Assembly (NCBI RefSeq): GCF_002237595.1
Contig: NZ_CP022529.1
Location: 4,216,001 to 4,280,000, forward strand
DNA: 64,000 nt
Direction of reading: 5' to 3'
Source: Labrenzia sp. VG12
GTDB taxonomy: Bacteria; Pseudomonadota; Alphaproteobacteria; Rhizobiales; Stappiaceae
Below, in pieces: positions 1 through 8,211 of this stretch. Under the pieces are notes generated by a model. The model had not been told where the DNA came from. It was given only the letters and a program-made list of their open reading frames with translations, and did not search any database. The translations under genes were made by a program, and so were the position numbers. Each line of letters opens with the position of its first letter. The stretch's first letter is position 1.

Positions 1-175
1 GCGTGCCCGGTCCCGGTCCGATGCCAATATTGTCGCCGAACTGGAACCCTTCGTCCTGACATCCATCACCGAATGTGCCGGTGGCTGGTGCCGGGTCAAT
101 GGCGACAATTACGACGGCTGGCTCGACCAGACGCGTCTCTTCGGCGTTTATCCCGACGAGACCCTGGAGGACTGA
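1..175 (+). CDS. SH3 domain-containing protein, C-terminal fragment
   Basis: The gene is cut by the left window edge; the readable frame starts at base 2 and gives 57 residues before TGA. The fragment contains ECAGGWCRV followed by GWLDQTRLFGVYP, the pattern of the last strands of a bacterial SH3 (SH3b/DUF1058-type) domain, where the GWxxxxxL segment closes the barrel. Such domains usually occur in exported proteins that contact the cell wall, but the signal peptide, if any, lies outside the window. It converges on fabI and shares the bidirectional terminator at 274-304. Function beyond the domain cannot be stated. Confidence 0.7.
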   Translation, partial: RARSRSDANIVAELEPFVLTSITECAGGWCRVNGDNYDGWLDQTRLFGVYPDETLED

Positions 176-235
176 TCGGGGAAGCAGTGACTTTCTCGAG
201 CCTGTGAATTGGCTGTTTGAGCATCTTCCTCTCCT

Positions 236-270
236 TGTCATCCCGGTTCGGCGTTAGCTGAGACCGGGAC
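236..270. repeat. Short copy of palindromic repeat family A
   Basis: The stretch tgtcatcccgg...ccgggac is a short, degraded copy of the CATCCCGG/CCGGGATG palindromic element seen in longer form at 13398-13590, 21487-21580 and 22618-22741. It lies in the gap between two convergent genes. Confidence 0.55.
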
Positions 271-273
271 AAA

Positions 274-304
274 TAAAAAAAGGCGGCCAGTCGGCCGCCT
301 TTTT
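274..304. terminator. Bidirectional rho-independent terminator
   Basis: Perfect 8-bp stem aggcggcc/ggccgcct (281-288 and 293-300) with a 4-nt loop, preceded by an A-run and followed by a T-run, so it can stop transcription in both directions. It separates the convergent SH3-domain gene and fabI. Confidence 0.9.
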
Positions 305-326
305 CGATTCCAGCCAGTCAGCAGCT

Positions 327-1139
327 TCAGTCTGCCTTGACTTCCTGAGCCTTCAGCTCTTCGAGGCGTGGCATGGACATGATGTTGTAGCCGCTGTCGA
401 CAAAATGCACTTCGCCGGTGACGCCGCCGGACAGGTCCGACAGCAGATAGAGGCCGGTTCCGCCGATTTCGTCGAGGGAAACGGTCCGGCAAAGCGGCGA
501 ATTGCGCTTCTGGAAGTTGAACATCAGCCGGGCGTCCGAAACACCGGACCCTGCCAAAGTGCGCACGGGGCCGGCGGAGATCGCATTCACACGGATGTTC
601 TGTTCGCCATAGTCCACGGCCAGGTAACGGACAGAGGATTCCAGGGCCGCCTTGGCAACGCCCATGACGTTGTAGTTCGGCATGACCTTGGTCGAGCCGC
701 CATAGGTCAGCGTGACCAGCGAACCGCCATTCGGCATGATGGCTGCTGCGCGCTTGGCGATCTCCGTGAAGGAGAAGCAGGAGATCATCATGGTGCGGGT
801 GAAGTTTTCCCGCGTGGTGTCGGCATATTTGCCGCGCAGCTCCGACTTGTCGGAAAAGGCCACGGCGTGCACCAGGAAGTCGATGCTGCCCCAGTCTTCC
901 TTGAGACGATCAAACACCGCGTCGACCGAGGCAACGTCTTCCACATCGCACGGGACGAGGATATTCGAGCCGACGGAGTCAGCGAGCGGCTTGGCGCGTT
1001 TGCCGAAAGCTTCACCCTGATAGGTGAAGGCAAGTTCGGCGCCGTGATCGGCAAGGGTCTTGGCGATCCCCCAGGCAATGGAGTGATCGTTGGCAACGCC
1101 CATGATCAGGCCGCGTTTGCCCTTCATCAGTTCAGACAT
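327..1139 (-). CDS. fabI: Enoyl-[acyl-carrier-protein] reductase (NADH)
   Basis: Catalyses the last reduction of each fatty acid elongation round, trans-2-enoyl-ACP to acyl-ACP, in the cytosol; it is the family targeted by triclosan. The 270-residue protein has the FabI-type nucleotide loop GVANDHSIAWGIA at residues 14-26 and the catalytic residues Tyr146, Tyr156 and Lys163 (NYNVMGVAK), with numbering that matches E. coli FabI. Length is normal. It is the last gene of the leftward fabA-fabB-fabI series, 10 bp after fabB, and ends at a strong terminator. Rhizobiales often carry more than one FabI, so a second copy elsewhere is possible. Confidence 0.96.
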   Translation of the reverse strand: MSELMKGKRGLIMGVANDHSIAWGIAKTLADHGAELAFTYQGEAFGKRAKPLADSVGSNILVPCDVEDVASVDAVFDRLKEDWGSIDFLVHAVAFSDKSELRGKYADTTRENFTRTMMISCFSFTEIAKRAAAIMPNGGSLVTLTYGGSTKVMPNYNVMGVAKAALESSVRYLAVDYGEQNIRVNAISAGPVRTLAGSGVSDARLMFNFQKRNSPLCRTVSLDEIGGTGLYLLSDLSGGVTGEVHFVDSGYNIMSMPRLEELKAQEVKAD

Positions 1140-1149
1140 TCAAAGCTCC

Positions 1150-2373
1150 TCAACCGTGATAGCGCGACAGCGCAAGCGAGGCGTTGGTGCCGCCGAAGCC
1201 GAAGCTGTTGGAAAGGACCGTGTCGAGGCCGGCATTGTCGACCCGCTCAGTGACGATTTCCTCCGGCTTCAGGGCCGGATCGAGTTCGTTCACATTGGCC
1301 GAGGCCGTGATGAAATCGTTCTGCAGCATCAGGAGGCAATAGATCGCTTCCTGGACACCGGTCGCGCCCAGGCTGTGGCCGGTGAGCGACTTGGTCGAGG
1401 ACGCCGGCGGCTGGTTTTCGCCGAAGACCCGGCGGATCGCCTCGATCTCGCCGACATCGCCGACCGGGGTCGAGGTGCCGTGCGTGTTGATGTAGTCGAC
1501 CTTGCGATCGCCAAGGGTTTCGATGGCAAGACGCATGCAGCGCTCGCCGCCTTCCCCGGACGGGGCCACCATGTCGTAGCCGTCGGAATTGGCGGCATAG
1601 CCGGTGACTTCGGCATAGATTTTCGCGCCACGGGCCTTGGCGTGTTCCAGTTCCTCCAGAACGACAACACCACCACCACCGGCAATGACAAAACCGTCGC
1701 GGGTTGCGTCATAGGCACGGGCAGCTGTTTCCGGGGTGTCGTTATATTTGGAAGACATGGCGCCCATGGCGTCGAACAGGCAGGACAGGGTCCAGTCGAG
1801 TTCCTCGCCGCCACCGGCAAACATCACGTCCTGCTTGCCGAACTGGATCTGTTCGGTGGCTGCCCCGATGCAGTGCGCGGAGGTCGAGCAGGCCGAGGTG
1901 ATGGAATAGTTGATGCCCTTGATCTTGAACGGTGTTGCCAGGCAGGCAGAGTTGGTCGAGCTCATGCCGCGGGTCACCATGAACGGGCCCATGCGCTTGG
2001 GTGCGCCCTTTTCCAGAACGATCTGGTGCGCCTGGAACAGGTTCTTGGTGGACGGCCCACCGGAGCCCATGATCAGGCCGGTGCGGGTGTTGGAGATATC
2101 GCTCTCCTCAAGCCCGGAATCGGCGATCGCCTGCTCCATGGAGATGTAGTTATAGGCGGCACCATCGCCCATGAACCGCAGCTGACGCTTGTCGATCAGC
2201 GAGGGAATATCGACATTCGGCATGCCGTGCACCTGGCTGCGGAAGCCGTGTTCGGCGTAATCCGGAGCAAAGCTGATGCCCGATTTGCCTTCCCTGAGGC
2301 TGGCCAGCACTTCCTGTGCGTTTGATCCGATGGAAGATACGATTCCCAGACCGGTGACGACAACGCGTCTCAT
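1150..2373 (-). CDS. fabB: 3-oxoacyl-ACP synthase I (beta-ketoacyl-ACP synthase I)
   Basis: Condensing enzyme that elongates acyl-ACPs and is required for unsaturated fatty acid synthesis together with FabA. The 407-residue thiolase-fold protein has the nucleophile Cys162 in TSACSTSAHC, His298 in NTHGTSTP and His333 in LTGHSLGATG, the Cys-His-His triad of FabB/FabF enzymes. The C-terminal GFGGTNASL loop is intact. The FabB rather than FabF assignment rests on the FabA neighbour and on the SACSTSAHC signature. It lies between fabA and fabI on the same strand and is probably co-transcribed; a hairpin sits in the 137-bp gap after fabA. Confidence 0.95.
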   Translation of the reverse strand: MRRVVVTGLGIVSSIGSNAQEVLASLREGKSGISFAPDYAEHGFRSQVHGMPNVDIPSLIDKRQLRFMGDGAAYNYISMEQAIADSGLEESDISNTRTGLIMGSGGPSTKNLFQAHQIVLEKGAPKRMGPFMVTRGMSSTNSACLATPFKIKGINYSITSACSTSAHCIGAATEQIQFGKQDVMFAGGGEELDWTLSCLFDAMGAMSSKYNDTPETAARAYDATRDGFVIAGGGGVVVLEELEHAKARGAKIYAEVTGYAANSDGYDMVAPSGEGGERCMRLAIETLGDRKVDYINTHGTSTPVGDVGEIEAIRRVFGENQPPASSTKSLTGHSLGATGVQEAIYCLLMLQNDFITASANVNELDPALKPEEIVTERVDNAGLDTVLSNSFGFGGTNASLALSRYHG

Positions 2374-2450
2374 TGCGGACTCCTATGGTCTTATCCGGCA
2401 CGGCATGGCTTCAAGGAGTTCAGCAGCCTGCCGGCCTGTATGTAATATGC

Positions 2451-2485
2451 AAACCGGCGCTTCCAATCAGAAAGAAGCGCCGGCG
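2451..2485 (-). promoter_or_regulatory. Hairpin in the fabA-fabB intergenic gap
   Basis: A perfect 9-bp stem (2454-2462 with 2475-2483) and 12-nt loop lie between fabA and fabB. Read on the minus strand it is followed by only three T residues, so it could be a weak terminator, an attenuator or an mRNA-stabilising structure that sets the fabA:fabB ratio. Confidence 0.4.
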
Positions 2486-2510
2486 AAACAGTCGATCATG
2501 CGAATGGGTG

Positions 2511-3017
2511 TCAGACTTTTGACAGGCCCACGCGCAGGTCGGTTGCCTTGTAGATCTGTTCACCGTCGGCTTTCAGCCAGCCATCGGCAATGCCCAGCAC
2601 CAGACGGCCCTTCATGACCCGCTTGAAGTCGATGCCGTATTCAACCAGCTTGACGTCCGGCGTGACCATGCCCTTGAACTTGATTTCGCCGGTCGAGAGC
2701 GCCATGCCCTTGCCTTCCAGACCCTGCCAGCCAAGGTGAAAGCCGGTCAGCTGCCAAAGGGCGTCCAGTCCGAGGCAGCCCGGCATGATCGGATTGCCCT
2801 GGAAGTGACACGGGAAGAACCAGAGGTCCGGCTTGATGTCGAACTCGGCGCGGGCATATCCCTTGTCATACTCACCGCCGGTTTCCGAGATATCGGTGAT
2901 CCGGTCGAACATCAGCATCGGCGGCAGCGGCAATTGTGCGTTGCCCGGGCCAAACAGCTCGCCGCGGCCGCAGGCGAGCAGGTCTTCATAATCGTAGCTG
3001 GAGCGGCGCTCGGTCAT
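2511..3017 (-). CDS. fabA: 3-hydroxyacyl-ACP dehydratase/isomerase
   Basis: Dehydrates 3-hydroxydecanoyl-ACP and isomerises trans-2- to cis-3-decenoyl-ACP, the branch point for anaerobic unsaturated fatty acid synthesis. The 168-residue hot-dog-fold protein shows the active-site His71 in FFPCHFQGNPIMPG and Asp85 in GCLGLDALWQL, matching His70/Asp84 of E. coli FabA. It is the first gene of the leftward fab series and is divergent from irr. A TTGCA-type inverted repeat at 3232-3250 in the shared upstream region is a candidate operator. Confidence 0.96.
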   Translation of the reverse strand: MTERRSSYDYEDLLACGRGELFGPGNAQLPLPPMLMFDRITDISETGGEYDKGYARAEFDIKPDLWFFPCHFQGNPIMPGCLGLDALWQLTGFHLGWQGLEGKGMALSTGEIKFKGMVTPDVKLVEYGIDFKRVMKGRLVLGIADGWLKADGEQIYKATDLRVGLSKV

Positions 3018-3231
3018 TCAGGATCCGTTTTTTGTGTCCCGCCCGCGTTCAGACAAGGGCCGGATTGGTTTGTTTTCGGTTCGATTGCGGCGCCTTCCTA
3101 CCACAGGGGAACCATGACCGAAAGATGTCACTTGCGCGAAGTTGCTGGGTTTTTCCGGTCTTTTACTCGATTTCAGCATTATCCGTGACGTTGTCCGGCC
3201 TCCCTTGCCGGATCGGACCTGTCGTTTAAAA

Positions 3232-3250
3232 CTTGCATCTTGGGTGCAAG
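3232..3250. promoter_or_regulatory. Inverted repeat in the fabA/irr divergent region
   Basis: Perfect 6-bp arms cttgca/tgcaag separated by 7 nt lie in the 340-bp gap between fabA and irr. The spacing suits binding by a dimeric regulator. It does not resemble the Irr control element (TTTAGAAxxTTCTAAA type), so a fatty-acid-responsive repressor or another factor is possible. No other strong structure is visible in this gap. Confidence 0.4.
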
Positions 3251-3357
3251 AAATGGCAGATATAGGCCCATGATCGTGGAAACGCGGCCGGAAAACAAGC
3301 TTGCCGCGCGCTGATTGCGCCCACAAAACCGTGTTTGAAGACCTGGATCGGAACGGA

Positions 3358-3789
3358 ATGACAACACACATGGCATCAGAAATTGCCGGCAAGGATGTGA
3401 CCGGCATGCTGCGGACAGCGGGTCTGCGGCCGACACGCCAACGTGTATCCCTGGCGGAACTGCTCTATTCGAAGGGCGACCGTCATATCTCCGCCGAGTT
3501 GCTCCATGAGGAAGCCGTGGCCGCCAACGTGCCGGTCTCGCTGGCAACCGTCTACAACACGCTGCACCAGTTCACCGAAGTCGGGCTTCTGCGTGAAGTC
3601 GCGATCGATGGCAACAAGACCTATTTCGACACCAACACCTCCGATCACCACCACTTCTTCATTGAAGGCGAAAACCGGGTGATCGACATTCCGGGCGAAG
3701 GTGTTGGCATCGGCAGCCTGCCGGAAGCACCGGAAGGCATGGAAGTCGTGCGTGTCGATGTGGTTGTCCGGGTGCGCGAAAAGCGCTGA
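3358..3789 (+). CDS. irr: Iron response regulator Irr (Fur family)
   Basis: Fur-family regulator that in Rhizobiales senses haem/iron status and represses or activates iron genes. From the ATG at 3358 it is 143 residues: a winged-helix part with LRPTRQRV (residues 23-30) and SLATVYNTLHQF (61-72), then the haem-binding HHH motif at 97-99 (SDHHHFF), which is diagnostic for Irr within Fur proteins. The N-terminal haem regulatory motif of Bradyrhizobium Irr is absent, as in most other Irr proteins. A TTG start at 3301 would add 19 residues, but the ATG gives the usual Irr N-terminus. The irr-fabA adjacency is typical of the order. Confidence 0.92.
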   Translation: MTTHMASEIAGKDVTGMLRTAGLRPTRQRVSLAELLYSKGDRHISAELLHEEAVAANVPVSLATVYNTLHQFTEVGLLREVAIDGNKTYFDTNTSDHHHFFIEGENRVIDIPGEGVGIGSLPEAPEGMEVVRVDVVVRVREKR

Positions 3790-3792
3790 CCG

Positions 3793-4341
3793 TCAGCCGA
3801 GACCGGCTTCGACGTAGCGCAGTTTCCAGACATAGTAGTTGGCGGTGGAGCCGATCTCCTCCAGATGGCGCTGTCCGCTGGGCTCAAACCCCAGTTTGAG
3901 CAGCAGGTTGGCGGAGCGGTCATTGTCCGGATGGGTGATCGCGCAAAGAGTGCGCAAGTTGAGTTCACCTGCGGAAAAATCCAGAACAGCCTGGCCGGCT
4001 TCCCGTCCATATCCCTTGCCGCGGTGACAGGACAGAAAGGCAAATCCGAGATCCGGGTATTTCAGCTCCTTGCGCACCACCAGACCGCAGACGCCGATCG
4101 GTTCACCCGTCTCCTTCAATTCCACCAGCCACAGCCCAACGCCCTGGGCGGCAAACCGGACCAGCGACTTTGACTTGATGTAGGTGGCCGCGTCTTCCGG
4201 GCTGTCAATTCCGTAGTCATGGATGAACCGCTTGTAGTCGGGCTCACTCATCAGCGTTTGGTAAAAAACGGCATCGTTGGGAGACGGCAGGCGGAAACGC
4301 AGGCGTTCGCTGGTCGGAAAAGGTCCAAGCGGAAAGGTCAC
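3793..4341 (-). CDS. GNAT family N-acetyltransferase (RimJ/RimL-like)
   Basis: Acetyl-CoA-dependent N-acyltransferase of unknown substrate. I choose the GTG at 4341 because it overlaps the nth stop (GTGA, 4 bases) and begins with TFPLGPFPTSERLRFR, the usual start of this subgroup, giving 182 residues. The acetyl-CoA loop is RGKGYGREAG and the C-terminal part has NDRSANLLLKLGFEPSG, as in RimJ/RimL-like enzymes that modify protein N-termini or small amines. Translational coupling to nth suggests co-expression. It converges with irr with almost no gap. Confidence 0.8.
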   Translation of the reverse strand: MTFPLGPFPTSERLRFRLPSPNDAVFYQTLMSEPDYKRFIHDYGIDSPEDAATYIKSKSLVRFAAQGVGLWLVELKETGEPIGVCGLVVRKELKYPDLGFAFLSCHRGKGYGREAGQAVLDFSAGELNLRTLCAITHPDNDRSANLLLKLGFEPSGQRHLEEIGSTANYYVWKLRYVEAGLG

Positions 4342-5153
4342 GCGGCGCTCTCCTTGTCGATCTGGGCTTTGGTGCGAAGAGCGATCTCCGGAACGGCGTC
4401 GAAAGGTTCCTTTTCCGGGCTGCGGCAGAGATCGTAGATGACGCAGCGCCGGCATTCCGGTTTGCGCGCCTTGCAGATGTAGCGCCCATGCAGGATCAGC
4501 CAGTGGTGGGCATGCAGGGAAAACTCCTTGGGCACCGCCTTTTCCATCGCCTTTTCGACATCCAGTGGCGTCTTGCCCGGTGCGATGCCGATACGGTTGC
4601 CGAGGCGGAAAAGGTGGGTGTCGACGGCAATGGTCGGATGCCCGAAAAAGATGTTCAGCACCACATTGGCGGTCTTGCGGCCGACGCCGGGCAGCTTTTC
4701 CAGCGCTTCGCGGTCTTCCGGAACCTCGCCGCCATGATCTCTGATCAGCTGTTCGGACAGGAGAATGACGTTCTTGGCCTTGGTCTTGAAAAGACCGATG
4801 GTGCGGATTTCCTCGCGCACCTTGTCTTCGCCCAGCGCGACCATCTTCTCAGGTGTGTCGGCAATCTCGAACAGGTGTTTGGTTGCCCGGTTGACACCGA
4901 CATCGGTTGCCTGTGCCGACAGGACCACGGCGACCAGCAGCGTATAGGCGTTGACATAGTCAAGTTCGCCTTCCGGTTCCGGATTGTCGGCATGAAAGCG
5001 CTGGAAAATGGCGTAGGTCTCGGCCTTGGAATAGCGAGACCGTTTCAGGACCCTGCCCGGATTGTCCACGGAGGGCGCTTTCCGTTTTGGCTTGGCTTTC
5101 GAGGCGGGGCGTTTGGATGCCTTGGCGGCGGCGGGGCTCTTTGCTTGGCTCAT
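4338..5153 (-). CDS. nth: Endonuclease III (DNA glycosylase/AP lyase)
   Basis: Base-excision repair enzyme that removes oxidised pyrimidines and cleaves abasic sites. The ATG at 5153 gives 271 residues. A 45-residue Lys/Ala/Pro-rich N-terminal tail precedes the catalytic core. The helix-hairpin-helix LPGVGRKTANVVLN supplies the catalytic Lys, VDTHLFRLGNR the catalytic Asp, and C-x6-C-x2-C-x5-C near the C-terminus (CKARKPECRRCVIYDLC) binds the [4Fe-4S] cluster. It is divergent from the DUF2244 gene with a 22-bp gap, so the promoters must overlap the coding starts. Confidence 0.95.
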   Translation of the reverse strand: MSQAKSPAAAKASKRPASKAKPKRKAPSVDNPGRVLKRSRYSKAETYAIFQRFHADNPEPEGELDYVNAYTLLVAVVLSAQATDVGVNRATKHLFEIADTPEKMVALGEDKVREEIRTIGLFKTKAKNVILLSEQLIRDHGGEVPEDREALEKLPGVGRKTANVVLNIFFGHPTIAVDTHLFRLGNRIGIAPGKTPLDVEKAMEKAVPKEFSLHAHHWLILHGRYICKARKPECRRCVIYDLCRSPEKEPFDAVPEIALRTKAQIDKESAA

Positions 5154-5175
5154 GTTCTCTCTATAATCAGACCTC

Positions 5176-5697
5176 ATGAGCGAGAACAATCCGAAACCCG
5201 AGCCGGAGGACGATTTTGAGCGGCGCAACCGGCCGTTTTTTACAGCCGTGCTGACGCCACACCGGTCTCTTGGCCCGAATGGTTTCCTGATCCTGATGAT
5301 CTGTTTCGGCCTGATCTGTTTTGTCTCCGGGATCGTGTTCCTGAGCATTGGCGCCTGGCCGGTCTTCGGCTTCTTCGGGCTCGATATCGCTCTTCTGTGG
5401 TTTGCCTTCCGTCTGAACTACCGGTCCGCGCAGGCGTTTGAGGAAGTCTCCGTGTCCCGCACGGAGATCGTCATCCGCAAGGTGGGACCCGGAAAACGCT
5501 TCCAGGAATATTCCTTCAATCCCGTCTGGGTCCGGCTGAAAATCGACCGGTTGGAGGATGAAGGCGTGGTTGCCGTGTCGCTGACCAGCCGCGGGGAAAG
5601 CATTGACTTGGGCAATTTCTTGAATCCGGACGATCGCACCAGTTTTGCCGGCGCCATTGCCAACGCGCTTGCGGTTGCCAAGGCAGGCGGCGTCTAG
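5176..5697 (+). CDS. DUF2244 domain-containing membrane protein
   Basis: 173 residues with two adjacent membrane segments (about residues 40-85: FLILMICFGLICFVSGIVFL and GFFGLDIALLWFAF) followed by a soluble domain. This is the layout of the DUF2244 family, common in Alphaproteobacteria and of unknown function; members are often found near cytochrome oxidase or nth genes. I recognise it from the FRLNYRSAQAFEEV motif after the membrane segments. It converges on the MFS gene. Confidence 0.8.
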   Translation: MSENNPKPEPEDDFERRNRPFFTAVLTPHRSLGPNGFLILMICFGLICFVSGIVFLSIGAWPVFGFFGLDIALLWFAFRLNYRSAQAFEEVSVSRTEIVIRKVGPGKRFQEYSFNPVWVRLKIDRLEDEGVVAVSLTSRGESIDLGNFLNPDDRTSFAGAIANALAVAKAGGV

Positions 5698-5707
5698 GGA
5701 CCTGACC

Positions 5708-6895
5708 CTAAGGTTCCTGTTCCGCTGATTGCGGCTGAACGCGCAGTGTCGCAAGCAGAACGACAAGAGCTGTCACTGAACTTGCCGCAGCGACCAGCAG
5801 AACCGTTCTGAAATCCGTGGCCGTGGCGATGAAGCCCATGGACACGCTGCCGATCAGCCCGCCCAGAAAGAGGCTGTTCATGTAGACGGCCGTTGCGCGG
5901 CCGGGACGGTCCGGTGCGAAACTCTGGACAAAGCTGATGGCAACGCCGGCAAAAAGCCCATAATAGGTTCCTTCCAGCATGGAAACCGCGATGACCTGCC
6001 ACAACTGGGTGACTTCGGCGAAGAGAAGCATGCTGGTGGCGGCCAGGACGGCGGCCAGCATCAGCACCTGGCGGATGCCGATGCGCTCGGCCAGCCGGAC
6101 AGAACCAAAAATGACGAACACTTCGAGAAGGCATTTCACGGAGAGGGACAGGCCAGGTGTTTGCCCGGGCAGGCCGACTTCCTGCACGAAATAAAGGGGC
6201 ATCGCAGAGACAAACAGCGAATTGGTGATCACGAATCCAAGGCAAATCAGCCCCGCCACCATCAGGCCCCAGTTGATCGGATCTTTGCCGCGATCCGATT
6301 TCGGGCGCGGTTCGGCTTTGAATTGAGCCGGCACCACGATTTGCCAGAGGGTGGCATAGGCCAGACCGATCCCGAAGGCCACGGCAAACGCCGAAGTGAA
6401 ACCGAATGCAGCCACCAGCGAGAAGGAAAGGGCCGGACCGATCATCCAGGCAAGAGACACCGTCATGCGCAGCCAGGAATTGACCCGGGTGATATCCAGT
6501 CCCTCTCGTTCCGCATAAAGCCGGCCGAAGGTGAAGATGATGCCTGACCCGGTGTTGGAAAGGCTCGTCAGGGGGGCCACCAGCAACAGGAGCATCCAGA
6601 GATTGCTTACCTGTGTGAGCAGGGCCGAAACGGTCAGAAAGGCGAAAACGGAAAAGCGCAGCAGGCGTCGGACTGCATAACCATGGTCGAGCCTCTCCCC
6701 GGCCCAGCGATTTGCGACCAGCGTCAGTGGCAGAACGATGCCGGTATAAAGACCGATCTGCCAGGGCGCAGCGCCAAGGCCTTCGACGATGAAGAAGCTC
6801 ATCAACGGTATCAGGGCGGAGACGCCCAGCGACTGCGAAAACTGAAGAAAAAGGATTAGCACCACCTGCCGGGGGAGCTGAAACGACATGAACAC
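5708..6895 (-). CDS. MFS transporter, SET/sugar-efflux-like
   Basis: 395 residues with about 12 hydrophobic segments, so a major facilitator superfamily carrier of the inner membrane. The first segment (LILFLQFSQSLGVSALIPLM) and the central SWLRMTVSLAWMIGPALSF resemble the SetA/SotA sugar-efflux subgroup, in which that R-x-x-x-S-x-x-W-x-x-GP stretch is typical. The substrate is not evident and no linked metabolic gene helps. A second ATG two codons downstream (MFMSF) is an equally possible start. A 282-bp gap without visible structure separates it from the DUF2799 gene. Confidence 0.75.
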   Translation of the reverse strand: MFMSFQLPRQVVLILFLQFSQSLGVSALIPLMSFFIVEGLGAAPWQIGLYTGIVLPLTLVANRWAGERLDHGYAVRRLLRFSVFAFLTVSALLTQVSNLWMLLLLVAPLTSLSNTGSGIIFTFGRLYAEREGLDITRVNSWLRMTVSLAWMIGPALSFSLVAAFGFTSAFAVAFGIGLAYATLWQIVVPAQFKAEPRPKSDRGKDPINWGLMVAGLICLGFVITNSLFVSAMPLYFVQEVGLPGQTPGLSLSVKCLLEVFVIFGSVRLAERIGIRQVLMLAAVLAATSMLLFAEVTQLWQVIAVSMLEGTYYGLFAGVAISFVQSFAPDRPGRATAVYMNSLFLGGLIGSVSMGFIATATDFRTVLLVAAASSVTALVVLLATLRVQPQSAEQEP

Positions 6896-7177
6896 GGAGA
6901 AACCTGGAGACCGGAGGAAATAGGGTCACAAGCCTAGGCCGGAACCGTTCTTCTGTCACCAGATCAGTTGTCTGAAACGCAATTGCCACCGCACACGCTT
7001 GCCGCAATCGATTTGGTCTTCCCCGCCCGGCGTTGAAAACCTGAACGTCTATTGAGCGCCTTGCTCATCTCCCGTTCAGATTCGGGTGGCTAAGAAGCAT
7101 CATCTTTTTGATTCTCAATTCGAAAATCATGTGATCCCGGGCAGGGAACCGGATTTCGAACAATCGGATTTGCAGGT

Positions 7178-7819
7178 ATGTGGAAGACACTTTTGGGAAG
7201 CGGCCTTCTGGCTGCAGGGCTTTTTGCGCTGGGCGGGTGTGCGGCTGTCACCAAGGAACAATGCGTGGCCGGAGACTGGGCGGATCTCGGCAAGGCCCAC
7301 GCCTCGGTTGGCAAGCCAACCAGTCATCTGGACGAAGTGGTCAAGAGCTGCGGCAAGCACGGGATCACGCCGGACACAAATGCCTATCTGTCTGGCTGGC
7401 ATCGCGGCGTTCAGAATTACTGCACACCGCTCAATGGCTTCACCCTCGGAAAACAATACAAGACCAAGTCGCCGATCTGCCCACCTGCCCTCGCTTCCCG
7501 CTTCGAGCATGCCTATCAGCTGGGATTTGTGATCTGGACTGCTGAAAACAGGGTTGATGACGCGCGATCGGAGGTCAGGTCCCTGGAAGATCGGCTTGAC
7601 CGCCTGGAAGACGACCTGACCGATCTGGACTGCAAATCGAAAACCAGGAAAGACGATCGCAAGGAGTGTCGCAAGAAACGCAAGCGCCTGCGCGGCAAGG
7701 TCCGGGATACCGAATATGATCTGAGGGCTGCCCGCGACGACCTGGAAGATACCCGCATCGAGGCGGAAATTGTGACGGCCCGGATCAATGCGGAGGCCGG
7801 CCGGCAATTTGGCTGGTAG
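7178..7819 (+). CDS. DUF2799 domain-containing lipoprotein
   Basis: 213 residues. The N-terminus is a lipoprotein signal with lipobox LGGC (Cys21), so it is probably anchored in the outer or inner membrane. Residues 25-115 hold the DUF2799 pattern (W.DLG...G, YLSGWHRGVQNYC, GYQLGFVI-like GFVIW). Residues 120-205 form a highly charged coiled coil with heptad-like RSLEDRLDRLEDDLTDLD and LRAARDDLEDTR stretches and a short Cys-containing loop. Function unknown; a periplasmic structural role is only a guess. Confidence 0.8.
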   Translation: MWKTLLGSGLLAAGLFALGGCAAVTKEQCVAGDWADLGKAHASVGKPTSHLDEVVKSCGKHGITPDTNAYLSGWHRGVQNYCTPLNGFTLGKQYKTKSPICPPALASRFEHAYQLGFVIWTAENRVDDARSEVRSLEDRLDRLEDDLTDLDCKSKTRKDDRKECRKKRKRLRGKVRDTEYDLRAARDDLEDTRIEAEIVTARINAEAGRQFGW

Positions 7820-7920
7820 TTGTGAAACGCGCTTGTGGCCGATCCTTCTAGACGCCGCTTAAGCGGCTCTTGAGGATCTGGCCCAAAAGTGATGGCCGGG
7901 GCGAATGCTTCAGTCACATT

Positions 7921-8025
7921 TGTCATTCCCGCGAAAGCGGGAAACCAGGACTCCGTGAGGTTAGATTTTATTTATAGCGCCGATTCATGAGGTTACTGGG
8001 TCCCCGCTTTCGCGGGGAAGACAAC
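7921..8025. repeat. Palindromic repeat family A, inverted pair
   Basis: Two copies of the Cccgcgaaagcggg hairpin face each other (7924-7943 and 8001-8017), bounded by tgtcat and agacaac ends, forming a nested palindrome. It fills part of the 392-bp gene-free gap before mutS and is related to the element at 21487-21580. Confidence 0.75.
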
Positions 8026-8091
8026 CGAGAGGGGGCGAGTTCGTGCCAGGAACGATGAAAGCTCCGTCTTAGATCACTTTCGGGCCAGACA

Positions 8092-8185
8092 CTCAGGATG
8101 AGGCCTATATGGGGGGTGAAAAAGACTTCACCCCATTTTCTGCGTCATCCCGAGGAGGGCCAAAGGCCCGTCTCGAAGGATCGGC
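8092..8185. repeat. Palindromic repeat family B copy
   Basis: Contains ctcaggatgagg at one end and catcccgaggagggcc...cgtctcgaaggat at the other, with an inner ggggtgaa/ttcacccc hairpin. This is the same element type as 27882-27989 and 33161-33206. It ends about 25 bp beyond the mutS stop and may act as its transcript end. Confidence 0.65.
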
Positions 8186-8211
8186 CAAAGGCACCAGACC
8201 CACTCTTTTTC

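Noticed and set aside
405..2325. Long open frames on the plus strand opposite fabI and fabB
   Set aside because: They lie exactly antisense to genes with complete catalytic motifs, have no family resemblance, and arise from the high GC third positions of the true genes.
7820..8211. Hidden gene in the 392-bp gap before mutS
   Set aside because: The only open frames fall in the palindromic repeats and have no start with a ribosome site.
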